Below, piece by piece: positions 32,231-39,604 of a stretch of DNA of 41,018 bases. The notes under the pieces were generated by a model. That model made no database searches. It saw only the letters and a program-made list of their open reading frames with translations, and was not told where the DNA came from. The stretch is taken from positions 1 to 41,018 of the forward strand of contig CALDPX010000010.1 in assembly GCA_937911745.1 (NCBI GenBank), given 5' to 3'. How positions within the stretch are numbered: position 1 is the stretch's first letter; every line of letters begins with the position of its first letter. This stretch comes from an uncultured Alistipes sp. GTDB taxonomy: Bacteria; Bacteroidota; Bacteroidia; Bacteroidales; Rikenellaceae. Made by a program: the position numbers and the translations under genes.

Positions 32231-33199
32231 TTATCTCAGCGCAAGTTCTGCCTCGCCGATCAGATAACCGTCCATATATATTTCAACCTTGTAGAGTCCC
32301 GAGGTTATTTGGTCATAGTTAAAGAAGATGCTCACATCGAGGTCCTTGTTGTCATAGTCCACCTCACGCTCTGCGGAGTAGCTGATAATATCGCCCTCGA
32401 ACTCCATAAGGCAGTCTGCGCCACCCGAGAGCACTGCCCCATCGGGACCCATAATGCGCACATAGACGTTGCGCTTGCCGGGGATGGTCAGCTCGTTGGC
32501 GGTGAGTGTGAGGTCTGTACGGAACTTGGAGGCTCGCGACGCACGAGTTACGTTCGAGCCACCCGTATTGTAGGCACCGAGCACAATGCCACGAGCCTTC
32601 ACAATGGAGCCGAGTTTGATTTTATTTGCCATCTCTTGCGCCCTCTCCTCGGCGATGTTGGCACGCGAGGTCTCGGAGGCAACCTTCTGTCGTATGGTCA
32701 CATTCTCGTCTGCAAGTCGTTTGTTGAGCGTGTTGAGCGAGTCAATCTGATGAACATAGCGTTTCATAATGGTGCGCAGTGTACCGAGTTCTTTCTCATA
32801 CTGTTTGAGTTTCTCGCGGTTCATATTGCGCTCCTTTTTAAGTCGCGTCATCAGCGAGTCGGCTTTATCCCTCTCGATGGCAATGTGAGCCCTCAGCTCG
32901 TTGCTTACCGAGTCATTGCGGAGGTTTATGTTGTCAATCTCGGTTATCAGACCGCTAATCTGGCTGTTGAGCGTGTCGCGTTCAATGCGGAACTGCTCCT
33001 TGATGTCGGATGTCACGCGGAAATGCTGGAACGTAAGCAGTCCCAACACCGCCACCAGGGCGATGATTATGATGCGGTAACCTTTGAGCGTCTTTTGCAA
33101 GTCGCCCTCGGAGTTCTGAGACTCCTCATTTTCGTACTCCTCTTTGTAGTCGAGTTCATCATCCTCATAGAGGTCGCTATTGTCTTTATACTTCTTCAT
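32231..33199 (-). CDS. Coiled-coil single-pass membrane protein of unknown function
   Basis: This 322-residue protein has an acidic N-terminus (DNSDLYEDDELDYKEEYENE), one membrane helix (about 43-59), a long coiled coil (about 65-195) and a C-terminal beta-rich domain (about 200-322). I do not recognise a named family, though similar proteins occur in Bacteroidetes. The C-domain ends VEIYMDGYLIGEAELALR, suggesting an immunoglobulin-like fold facing the periplasm. The start ATG 33199 (MKKYKDNSD) is preferred to the upstream frame. The gene precedes lspA. Confidence 0.82.
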   Translation of the reverse strand: MKKYKDNSDLYEDDELDYKEEYENEESQNSEGDLQKTLKGYRIIIIALVAVLGLLTFQHFRVTSDIKEQFRIERDTLNSQISGLITEIDNINLRNDSVSNELRAHIAIERDKADSLMTRLKKERNMNREKLKQYEKELGTLRTIMKRYVHQIDSLNTLNKRLADENVTIRQKVASETSRANIAEERAQEMANKIKLGSIVKARGIVLGAYNTGGSNVTRASRASKFRTDLTLTANELTIPGKRNVYVRIMGPDGAVLSGGADCLMEFEGDIISYSAEREVDYDNKDLDVSIFFNYDQITSGLYKVEIYMDGYLIGEAELALR

Positions 33200-33280
33200 A
33201 GGTCTATTCTCTTTTCGGGCGCAGTGCGCCGCGATTATTAATGTTTGACGTTTACGTATCAATATCTTGCCAAAAATGGT

Positions 33281-34021
33281 CTACGGGGTTACCAATCCGC
33301 CTATGGTTGGGGTGGCAAGCCCGCCACCGCTTGCTGCGCCTCGGTCGGTTATCACGCCGCCCAAGTCGGTCTGCAAATTATTGTTGTTGCCACTCATTGT
33401 TCCGCCATCTGTATCTTCCTCAGTTTCGGTCGCACTCTCCTCTGCTCGTCCCTTTGGGCATTGAGCCCAGCCTAATGAACTATATGTTAAACTTTTACCA
33501 AAATCGGTTATCTCGAATAACAGCTCATTTTTCATTCTCCGCTCAATGTTGCAAAAAACCTCTATTGGTATGTTTGCATAAGGACTTTCTGAGGCAAAAC
33601 TAAAATATACATCGGTTAATTCTCCAGTAATGGATGAGACCCTTAATTCAATGAACATAAAAGTTCCTCTCAACACATCGGCTTGCTCCATTGTGAATGC
33701 TTCATCTACAATCGAAAGCATTTGTTGTGCTTGCTTTGCATTTGGTTGCACGGAGAACTGCCCTTCCTTTGTCCAATATACCTCATCAGGTACTTGTTCA
33801 CCATTCAAATATGTCGGCTCGTCTTTGCGGGAATGACTACCTTCCTTATACAAATATACACTTCCCTCATCTACCGTTTCACGGATATATGTACAATCAT
33901 CCAACTCAATGGTTTCAAACACCGAAACCTCGGGCGGTAGAGGTACGCTCAAATCCAAGTAGTTTTGAGCATAAGATACCTGAACAAAAGCAACAACAAT
34001 ACAAAACAAATATCGTTTCAT
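33281..34021 (-). CDS. Secreted protein of unknown function
   Basis: This 246-residue protein has a signal peptide (cut after VSYA, about 18). The middle shows SSITGELTDVYFSF, then SPYANIPIEVFCNIERRMKN and FEITDFGKSLTYSSLGWAQ, patterns that recall small Bacteroides proteins of unknown function. The tail (about 198-246) is low in complexity, rich in Glu/Thr then Gly/Asn. Base composition here is more A/T-rich than in neighbouring genes by eye, which may mean recent arrival. It starts 1 bp after a small upstream frame, which suggests translational coupling. Confidence 0.7.
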   Translation of the reverse strand: MKRYLFCIVVAFVQVSYAQNYLDLSVPLPPEVSVFETIELDDCTYIRETVDEGSVYLYKEGSHSRKDEPTYLNGEQVPDEVYWTKEGQFSVQPNAKQAQQMLSIVDEAFTMEQADVLRGTFMFIELRVSSITGELTDVYFSFASESPYANIPIEVFCNIERRMKNELLFEITDFGKSLTYSSLGWAQCPKGRAEESATETEEDTDGGTMSGNNNNLQTDLGGVITDRGAASGGGLATPTIGGLVTP

Positions 34022-34022
34022 C

Positions 34023-34326
34023 TTACTGACATCTTACACTTAATTTACTCGAATTACTGATGGTTGCAGACACATTCACGGGAGGAGTATATGTATACTT
34101 TACATCACTTTCAAGACCCAAGTATTGTTCCACTAAGAATCTATACCTAACTTCATATTTTTTCTGGTTGAATCGCATTTGCCACCGCACCCTCGTGAGT
34201 CACGCCTGCCCGCTCGCTACTCTTGGGCACAGCAAGTTCGAGCGTATTGACACACGCCGAGAGCATCACTGCCACCAGCAGAAACAGCAACAATCTACAA
34301 CGATGTGTCTTAGCCACTCTATTCAT
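34023..34326 (-). pseudogene. Small lipoprotein, probably frameshifted
   Basis: Two frames overlap here. The first (34326-34153, 57 aa) starts with a lipoprotein signal (RLLLFLLVAVMLSAC, Cys 25) and ends soon after. The second (ATG 34178 to TAA 34023, 51 aa) reads MRFNQKKYEVRYRFLVEQYL and ends in SNSSKLSVRCQ; it stops 1 bp before the secreted protein gene. Neither looks complete. A single-base shift in about 34153-34178 would join them into one lipoprotein of about 100 residues. A TATATTTG box (34351-34344) precedes the first ATG by 17 nt. Alternatively they are two small coupled genes. Confidence 0.6.
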
Positions 34327-34343
34327 TTTGAATTTTTAAGTCA

Positions 34344-34351
34344 CAAATATA
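34344..34351 (-). promoter_or_regulatory. -7 box before the small lipoprotein
   Basis: TATATTTG on the minus strand, between the recG stop and the lipoprotein ATG, suggests a separate transcript for the lipoprotein and the genes after it. Confidence 0.5.
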
Positions 34352-34359
34352 GTGTATTT

Positions 34360-36474
34360 TTAGGAAATCATTCCATAGTCGATGGTGTTCTTGGGTTTGT
34401 AACGCTCCCTGAGGGCAGCTAGGAGTCGGTTTTCGGGCTTGGAGAGTGTCGCATCTCCCTCCAAGATACTGCCTGCCACCATCCTTGCCTGCTCCAATAT
34501 CTGCCCATCGGACGAGAGTGATGCTATGCGCAGGTCTATCGCCTCGCCACTTTGGCGCGTGCCGTTCACATCGCCCGCACCTCGCAATTTCAAATCCAAC
34601 TCCGAGAGCCTGAAACCGTCGTTCGTCTCGACCATCGCACCGAGCCTTGCCTCCGCCTCGCGCGAGAGTTTGTCGCCACTCATCAGTATGCAGTAACTCT
34701 GATTGCCTCCCCTGCCTACCCTGCCACGCAGTTGATGGAGTTGCGAGAGTCCGAAACGCTCGGCACTCTCAATGACAATGACCGTAGCATTGGGCACATC
34801 CACTCCCACTTCGATAACACTCGTAGCCACCAAGATGTTGTTCACACCCTCAGCAAAGAGTCTCATAGCCTCTGCCTTGTCTTCGGGAGCCATCTTGCCG
34901 TGCAGCGCACCCACCTTGTACTCGGGCAGAGGGAACTCCTGCACGATGTGCTCAAAGCCATCGTAGAGGTTCTGGTAGTCCATTGCCTCCGACTCCTTTA
35001 TGAGCGGATAGACCACATAGACCTGCCTGCCCTTGGCTATCTCCTGTTTCATAAAACCGTTGAGTTTGAGCCTCATACCCTCTTTGAGGTGGTAGGTTTG
35101 TATGGGCTTACGCCCTGCGGGCATCTCATCAATCACCGACACATCCAAGTCGCCATAGAGCGTCATCGCCAAGGTGCGAGGTATGGGCGTAGCGGTCATT
35201 ACGAGTATGTGTGGGGGTTGCGAATTTTTGGTCCATAATTTGGCTCTCTGCTCCACGCCAAAACGGTGCTGCTCGTCTATTACCACCAAACCGAGGTTAT
35301 CGAACTGCACCCTGTCCTCTATGAGGGCGTGCGTGCCCACCAATATCTGCACCTCGCCCGAGAGCGTGCGTTCCAAAATCTCACGCCTCTCGCGTGTCTT
35401 TGTCGAGCCCGTTAGCACCGCTACACGCCCCTCTGCCGAGGTCCCTCGGAGCATCTTTGTAAGCGAAGCGTAGTGCTGTCGTGCGAGGATTTCGGTCGGA
35501 GCCATCATACACGATTGGTACCCATTGTCACTCGCCAGGAGCATAGACATCAGAGCCACAAGAGTCTTGCCACTACCCACGTCACCCTGCAAAAGCCTAT
35601 TCATCTGGTGCCCCGACACGCAATCGGAGCGTATCTCCTTCACAACCCTCTTTTGCGCACCCGTAAGGGTAAAGGGGAGGTGGTTTTCGTAGAAGTCGCG
35701 GAAGAGGTCGCCCACTCGGGGGAACATAAATCCGTTTCTATGGGTAGTTCTTCCCGCTTTGACGCTCAGAATGCCGAGTTGCACTCCGAAGAGTTCCTCG
35801 AATTTCAGGCGGTAGATAGCCCTTTGGAGCATCTGTGGCGAGGTGGGAAAGTGGATATTTTGGAGTGCATCGCGGCGCGATAGCAGGTCCAAACGCTTAA
35901 CCAAGTGTTCGGGTAGGGTTTCTGTCACACTGTCCGAAATATGCTCCCAGAGAGTGCAAACCAGCGCATACAACCCTTTCGAGGTGAGCCCTACGGAGGT
36001 GAGCCTTTCGGTGGTGCTATATACGCCCTGCATACCCATATTACCTCGCGAGAGGAATTTTTCGACCGTTTCAATTTCGGGATGCACCACATTGCACTTG
36101 CCGCCAAAGAACGAGGGCTTGCCGAGGACCATATACTCCCTGCCGACCTCCAACTGCTTCTCCACCCACTTGGTCTGCTGAAACCATACGAGTTCCATCT
36201 GCCCTGTGGAGTCGGCAAGGGTTGCCGTAAGACGCTGCTTGCGCCCCTCGCCCAAGAAAGCCTTGCCTATGATGCGCCCCCTCAGCTGGACGAAAGTTGC
36301 CGAGTTCTCCTCCGAGAGTGAGGCTATGCGGTAGATTTTTGTGCGGTCGATGTAGCGGTGCGGATAGTGGTGCAGCAGGTCGCCTACGGTACGAATACCG
36401 AGTTCCGAGGCGAGCAGTGCGGCACGTTTTTCGCCCACGCCACTGAGAAATTTTATGTCCATATCGGCTCGCAT
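34360..36474 (-). CDS. recG: ATP-dependent DNA helicase RecG
   Basis: RecG remodels stalled forks and Holliday junctions. The 704-residue protein has an N-terminal wedge/OB domain (about 60-160), helicase motif I GDVGSGKT, motif II in VVIDEQHRFG (DEQH), motif III MTATPIPRTLA, and the C-terminal QLRGRVGRGGNQSYC. Homologs begin close to DIKFLSGVGEKRAALL, so either ATG 36474 (MRADMDIKF) or ATG 36462 (MDIKF) is right. TATCTTTG ends 4 nt before 36474, which would make that start leaderless. It is divergent from ispG. Confidence 0.95.
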   Translation of the reverse strand: MRADMDIKFLSGVGEKRAALLASELGIRTVGDLLHHYPHRYIDRTKIYRIASLSEENSATFVQLRGRIIGKAFLGEGRKQRLTATLADSTGQMELVWFQQTKWVEKQLEVGREYMVLGKPSFFGGKCNVVHPEIETVEKFLSRGNMGMQGVYSTTERLTSVGLTSKGLYALVCTLWEHISDSVTETLPEHLVKRLDLLSRRDALQNIHFPTSPQMLQRAIYRLKFEELFGVQLGILSVKAGRTTHRNGFMFPRVGDLFRDFYENHLPFTLTGAQKRVVKEIRSDCVSGHQMNRLLQGDVGSGKTLVALMSMLLASDNGYQSCMMAPTEILARQHYASLTKMLRGTSAEGRVAVLTGSTKTRERREILERTLSGEVQILVGTHALIEDRVQFDNLGLVVIDEQHRFGVEQRAKLWTKNSQPPHILVMTATPIPRTLAMTLYGDLDVSVIDEMPAGRKPIQTYHLKEGMRLKLNGFMKQEIAKGRQVYVVYPLIKESEAMDYQNLYDGFEHIVQEFPLPEYKVGALHGKMAPEDKAEAMRLFAEGVNNILVATSVIEVGVDVPNATVIVIESAERFGLSQLHQLRGRVGRGGNQSYCILMSGDKLSREAEARLGAMVETNDGFRLSELDLKLRGAGDVNGTRQSGEAIDLRIASLSSDGQILEQARMVAGSILEGDATLSKPENRLLAALRERYKPKNTIDYGMIS

Positions 36475-36478
36475 AATA

Positions 36479-36508
36479 CAAAGATACGACAAATTAGTTG
36501 TATATTTG
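36479..36508. promoter_or_regulatory. Divergent promoter boxes of recG and ispG
   Basis: TATCTTTG on the minus strand (36486-36479) points to recG. TATATTTG on the plus strand (36501-36508) points to ispG, leaving a leader of about 15 nt. The two -7 boxes are only 14 bp apart, so polymerases would compete for the site. No clear -33 boxes were seen for either. Confidence 0.55.
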
Positions 36509-36528
36509 CCTAAAATTAGCGGATTTTT

Positions 36529-38037
36529 ATGGGAAAATTTTGTTCTTCACTCACCCATTACGCTCGCCGCAACACCCGCCAAGTGAGCGTCAGGGGGCAC
36601 AAAATAGGAGGCTCGGCACCAGTCTTGGTACAGACGATGACCAACACCCGAACTCTCGACACCGAGGGCTCTGTGGCTCAGATTGAGGCTATTGCCCGCT
36701 CGGGAGGCAGACTCGTAAGGCTCACAACACGCGATGAGCGTGAGGCTCAGAACCTTGCCCCCATCGGCGAAGGTGTGCGCCGCCACTTCCCCGATGTGGC
36801 ACTTGTGGCGGATGTCCACTTTGTACCTCAGGTGGCAGCCGTTGCAGCAACCACAGCCGACAAGGTGCGTATCAACCCCGGCAACTACAACGACCGAGGA
36901 GGCAAGTTCGAGGAACTCATCAACCTCTGCCGTGAGCGTGGCGTGGCACTCCGCATAGGTGTTAATCACGGCTCTCTGGCAAAGAAGATATTTGACCTCT
37001 ATGGCGACACTCCCGAGGGTATGGCAGCCTCGGCAATGGAGTTTTTGGAGCGTTGCCGCGAACTCGACTTCCACAATGTTGTCGTATCACTCAAATCGAG
37101 CAACGTGAGGGTTATGGTCTACGCCTACCGACTGCTGGTTAAGGCTATGGCGGAGGCGGGTATGGACTACCCCGTACACCTCGGCGTTACGGAGGCGGGC
37201 AACCTCTTGGAGGGGCGTGTAAAGTCGGCGGTGGGCATTGGAGCCCTCTTGGCAGACGGCATTGGCGACACCATCCGCGTATCGCTCACCGAAGCCCCCG
37301 AGAACGAGATACCCGCCGCCCAAAGGCTCGTTGCACACTTCGCCTCGCGCCCCGAGGAGCACTTTCCGGAGGTTGACGAGTCGCTCTTTGCGGCATACGA
37401 ATATACCCCTCGCCCCTTTGGCACTACGCCCGTATTGTGGAGCGAGGTTACCAATCCCGAAGAGTACGAAGTTGTGGAGGCTGTGAGCCACCACCCCGTG
37501 CAGGAGTGGCGTAGCCGACTTGTAGGCTCTGTGCCCACCAAGCCCGTCATCCTCCACCGCCGCTATACCACCGCCAACCTCTACAACTTCGCCATTGAGG
37601 CGGCAGCCGACTTGGGCGTGATGTTCATCGACTCTCTGGCTGACGGCATACGCATCGAAAATCCCAATTTTTCGCAAGAGGAGATTGACGAGATAGCCCT
37701 ACTTATTCTCCAAGCAGCCCGCGTGCGCATCTCTCGCACCGAGTATATCGCCTGCCCCTCGTGTGGCAGGACGCTCTACGACATCGAGAGTACGCTGGCA
37801 GCAATCAAGGAGCGCACCTCGCACCTTGTGGGGCTGAAAATTGGCGTCATGGGCTGCATCGTGAACGGACCGGGCGAGATGGCAGATGCCGACTACGGCT
37901 ACGTTGGCGGACTGCCCGACCACATATCGCTCTATCGTGGCAAAACCCTCGTGGAGCGCAACGTGCCCCAGGGGGAGGCAATAGACCGCCTTGTGGCACT
38001 CATCAAGGCTGACGGACGCTGGACTGAACCAAACTGA
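36529..38037 (+). CDS. ispG: 4-hydroxy-3-methylbut-2-enyl diphosphate synthase
   Basis: This 4Fe-4S enzyme of the MEP pathway turns MEcPP into HMBPP for isoprenoid synthesis. The 502-residue protein has a TIM-barrel N domain (SVRGHKIGGSAPVLVQTMTN onward), a middle insertion (about 265-385), and the C-terminal cluster domain with C409, C412 (CPSC) and C443 (GCIVNGPGE), plus E450. The insertion is the A* domain of plant and Bacteroidetes type enzymes, but the total length seems shorter than the 600 or so residues I recall for Bacteroides homologs. A TTCAAAA array follows its stop. Confidence 0.95.
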   Translation: MGKFCSSLTHYARRNTRQVSVRGHKIGGSAPVLVQTMTNTRTLDTEGSVAQIEAIARSGGRLVRLTTRDEREAQNLAPIGEGVRRHFPDVALVADVHFVPQVAAVAATTADKVRINPGNYNDRGGKFEELINLCRERGVALRIGVNHGSLAKKIFDLYGDTPEGMAASAMEFLERCRELDFHNVVVSLKSSNVRVMVYAYRLLVKAMAEAGMDYPVHLGVTEAGNLLEGRVKSAVGIGALLADGIGDTIRVSLTEAPENEIPAAQRLVAHFASRPEEHFPEVDESLFAAYEYTPRPFGTTPVLWSEVTNPEEYEVVEAVSHHPVQEWRSRLVGSVPTKPVILHRRYTTANLYNFAIEAAADLGVMFIDSLADGIRIENPNFSQEEIDEIALLILQAARVRISRTEYIACPSCGRTLYDIESTLAAIKERTSHLVGLKIGVMGCIVNGPGEMADADYGYVGGLPDHISLYRGKTLVERNVPQGEAIDRLVALIKADGRWTEPN

Positions 38038-38040
38038 GAA

Positions 38041-38068
38041 TTCAAAATTCAAAATTCAAAATTCAAAA
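38041..38068 (+). repeat. TTCAAAA heptamer array at the start of the WbqC-like gene
   Basis: Four perfect TTCAAAA units lie directly between the ispG stop (38037) and the likely TTG start (38069). The frame of the downstream gene is open through the array and into ispG, so changes in unit number would alter spacing and, if translation begins upstream, the frame. Confidence 0.95.
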
Positions 38069-38647
38069 TTGAAGATTCTTCCACTTGCATATCTTGGCTC
38101 CCAGGAGTGGTGGCGCGAGGCTATTGCGCCCGATGCGGTTGTGGACGTAGGCGAGCACTTTGTGAAGCAGACCGCCCGTAACCGTTGCGAAATTGCCACC
38201 GCCTCGGGTCGTATGTCGCTTACCGCCAATGTCATAAAGGGTGCAAGCATCCACAAAAAGGCGGTCAAGGATATGCGCCTCGACTACTCCAAGCGTTGGC
38301 AACACCAACACCTTGTGGCTATTCGCTCGGCGTACAAATCCTCTCCTTACTACGACTACTATGCCCACCATTTCGAGCCCTTCTTCGAGCGAGAGCACGA
38401 GTTTCTCTACGATTTCTCGCGCGGTTTGGTCGAGGCTGTGTGCAAAATTGAGGGGTGGACACCGCCCCGTTTTTCGGAACAGTATATCATTGCCTCTGAG
38501 GATGATACGGACCTTCGTGGGCACAATTTCTTAGGTCCTCGCCCCGATGCCGAACCCTACTATCAGGTTTTCTCGGAGCGACTGCCATTCGAGTCGAATT
38601 GTTCTATAATCGACCATCTCTTCACCGAAGGAAAAAAACGCAAATAA
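38069..38647 (+). CDS. WbqC-like family protein
   Basis: This 192-residue protein resembles the WbqC family: LPLAYLGSQEWW at the start, then GEHFVKQTARNRCEIAT, a conserved block, and KDMRLDYSKRWQHQHLVAIRS and SAYKSSPYYDYYAHHF. WbqC-like proteins are often linked to glycan modification, though the chemistry is not established. There is no ATG near the conserved start; TTG 38069 directly after the heptamer array is the best candidate, while the frame is open back to 37991 within ispG. It may be translated by coupling to ispG. The stop codon forms part of a hairpin element. Confidence 0.85.
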   Translation: MKILPLAYLGSQEWWREAIAPDAVVDVGEHFVKQTARNRCEIATASGRMSLTANVIKGASIHKKAVKDMRLDYSKRWQHQHLVAIRSAYKSSPYYDYYAHHFEPFFEREHEFLYDFSRGLVEAVCKIEGWTPPRFSEQYIIASEDDTDLRGHNFLGPRPDAEPYYQVFSERLPFESNCSIIDHLFTEGKKRK

Positions 38648-38747
38648 GCGGCATCTTTGGCGTTGCACTGCGATAAACGACCTCATCACATAGGTAACTA
38701 TGCTCAGAGGTCGTTTTCTTGTGCGCCTAAAATCTGCTCGCTTATTT
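38642..38747 (+). repeat. Nested stop-codon hairpin element (copy at the WbqC-like gene)
   Basis: AAATAAGCG (38642-38650, including the TAA stop) pairs perfectly with CGCTTATTT (38739-38747). The middle stem is AAACGACCT (38675-38683) with AGGTCGTTT (38708-38716). The inner stem is CATAG (38689-38693) with CTATG (38698-38702), loop gtaa. It is the most diverged copy in sequence, yet has the same three-level design. The rest of 38748-38884 shows nothing further. Confidence 0.88.
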
Positions 38748-38884
38748 GCGTTTTTACTGCTTGGCAAGAACTTTCAACTTTTCATTTGGCACTTGTTTTG
38801 CGCAATAAGCAGCAAAAAGCCCTCCACACACCTCTTAGGATGGTGGATGGCACAAGTTTAACCAAATTAAAACATTATTACACT

Positions 38885-39445
38885 ATGAAAAAACTTCTTC
38901 TCCTTTGTGCCGCTGCGATGTTATCACTCGGCACAATCTCTGCCCAGGGTTGGGCGTGGGGTCCTAAGGTCGGAGCCACCCTTGCGACAGTGAACGGTAT
39001 TCCCGATGCCAAACTCCTCCCTGGCGTGTCGGCAGGTCTATTCTTCGAGAGCGTTGCTTGCAGTTGGTTTGTCATCGAGAGCGACATTTTGTTCTCTATG
39101 CAAGGCTTCAAGATTGATGGAAAAGACACCGATGCAAACGTACGACTCAACTATATCTCGATGCCAATTCTCGGCAAATACTATCTTATTGATGGTCTGA
39201 ACTTGCAGATGGGTGCTTCGTTCGACTACCTTGTGCATACGGGCGCAAAAGTCAATGATACGGAGGTGGATATGGACGGCAAGTTCAACAAGTTCAACAT
39301 CCAGCTTTTGGCGGGCTTGGCATACGACTTCGACTTCGGAATGGTTCTCGAAGGCAGATACCGCTATGGTCTGACGCCTCTAACCCCCGAGGCAGAGGAT
39401 ATCTACTCGGGTATGTTGCAGATCTCGGTAGGTTGGAGGTTCTAA
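38885..39445 (+). CDS. Outer-membrane beta-barrel protein
   Basis: This 186-residue protein has a signal peptide (MKKLLLLCAAAMLSLGTISAQG, about 1-21) and about eight amphipathic beta strands (GPKVGATLATV, NYISMPILGKYYLI, FNIQLLAGLAYDF, MVLEGRYRYGL), ending in an aromatic residue (SVGWRF), the usual barrel C-terminus. It fits the small porin-family/OMP_b-brl type common in Bacteroidetes. The ligand is unknown. A strong terminator follows. Confidence 0.9.
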   Translation: MKKLLLLCAAAMLSLGTISAQGWAWGPKVGATLATVNGIPDAKLLPGVSAGLFFESVACSWFVIESDILFSMQGFKIDGKDTDANVRLNYISMPILGKYYLIDGLNLQMGASFDYLVHTGAKVNDTEVDMDGKFNKFNIQLLAGLAYDFDFGMVLEGRYRYGLTPLTPEAEDIYSGMLQISVGWRF

Positions 39446-39460
39446 CACCTATCCTTACAC

Positions 39461-39502
39461 AAAAAGAATGGGGTTTTCTTCGCGAAAACCCCATTCTTTT
39501 TT
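39461..39502 (+). terminator. Intrinsic terminator of the beta-barrel gene
   Basis: AAAAAGAATGGGGTTTTC (39461-39478), loop ttcgc, and its complement from 39484 ending in a T-run. Because the arms begin with A5, it may also act on the minus strand for the PAP2-barrel gene. Confidence 0.92.
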
Positions 39503-39598
39503 GTCTAACGTCTAACGTCCAACGTCTAACCGACATATATCTAATTTGTATTCGGACTCGTAGAGTCCGCGACTATTGACCTTAGACGTTGGACCTAT
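39503..39598. repeat. Pair of opposed heptamer arrays around a hairpin
   Basis: A forward array (GTCTAAC, GTCTAAC, GTCCAAC, GTCTAAC; 39503-39530), an A/T spacer, the hairpin CGGACTC-gta-GAGTCCG (39553-39569), and a reversed array (GACTATT, GACCTTA, GACGTTG, GACCTAT; 39571-39598). The hairpin plus reversed array match 131-180 in design, with different stem bases. Confidence 0.88.
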
Positions 39599-39604
39599 AA
39601 TAAT

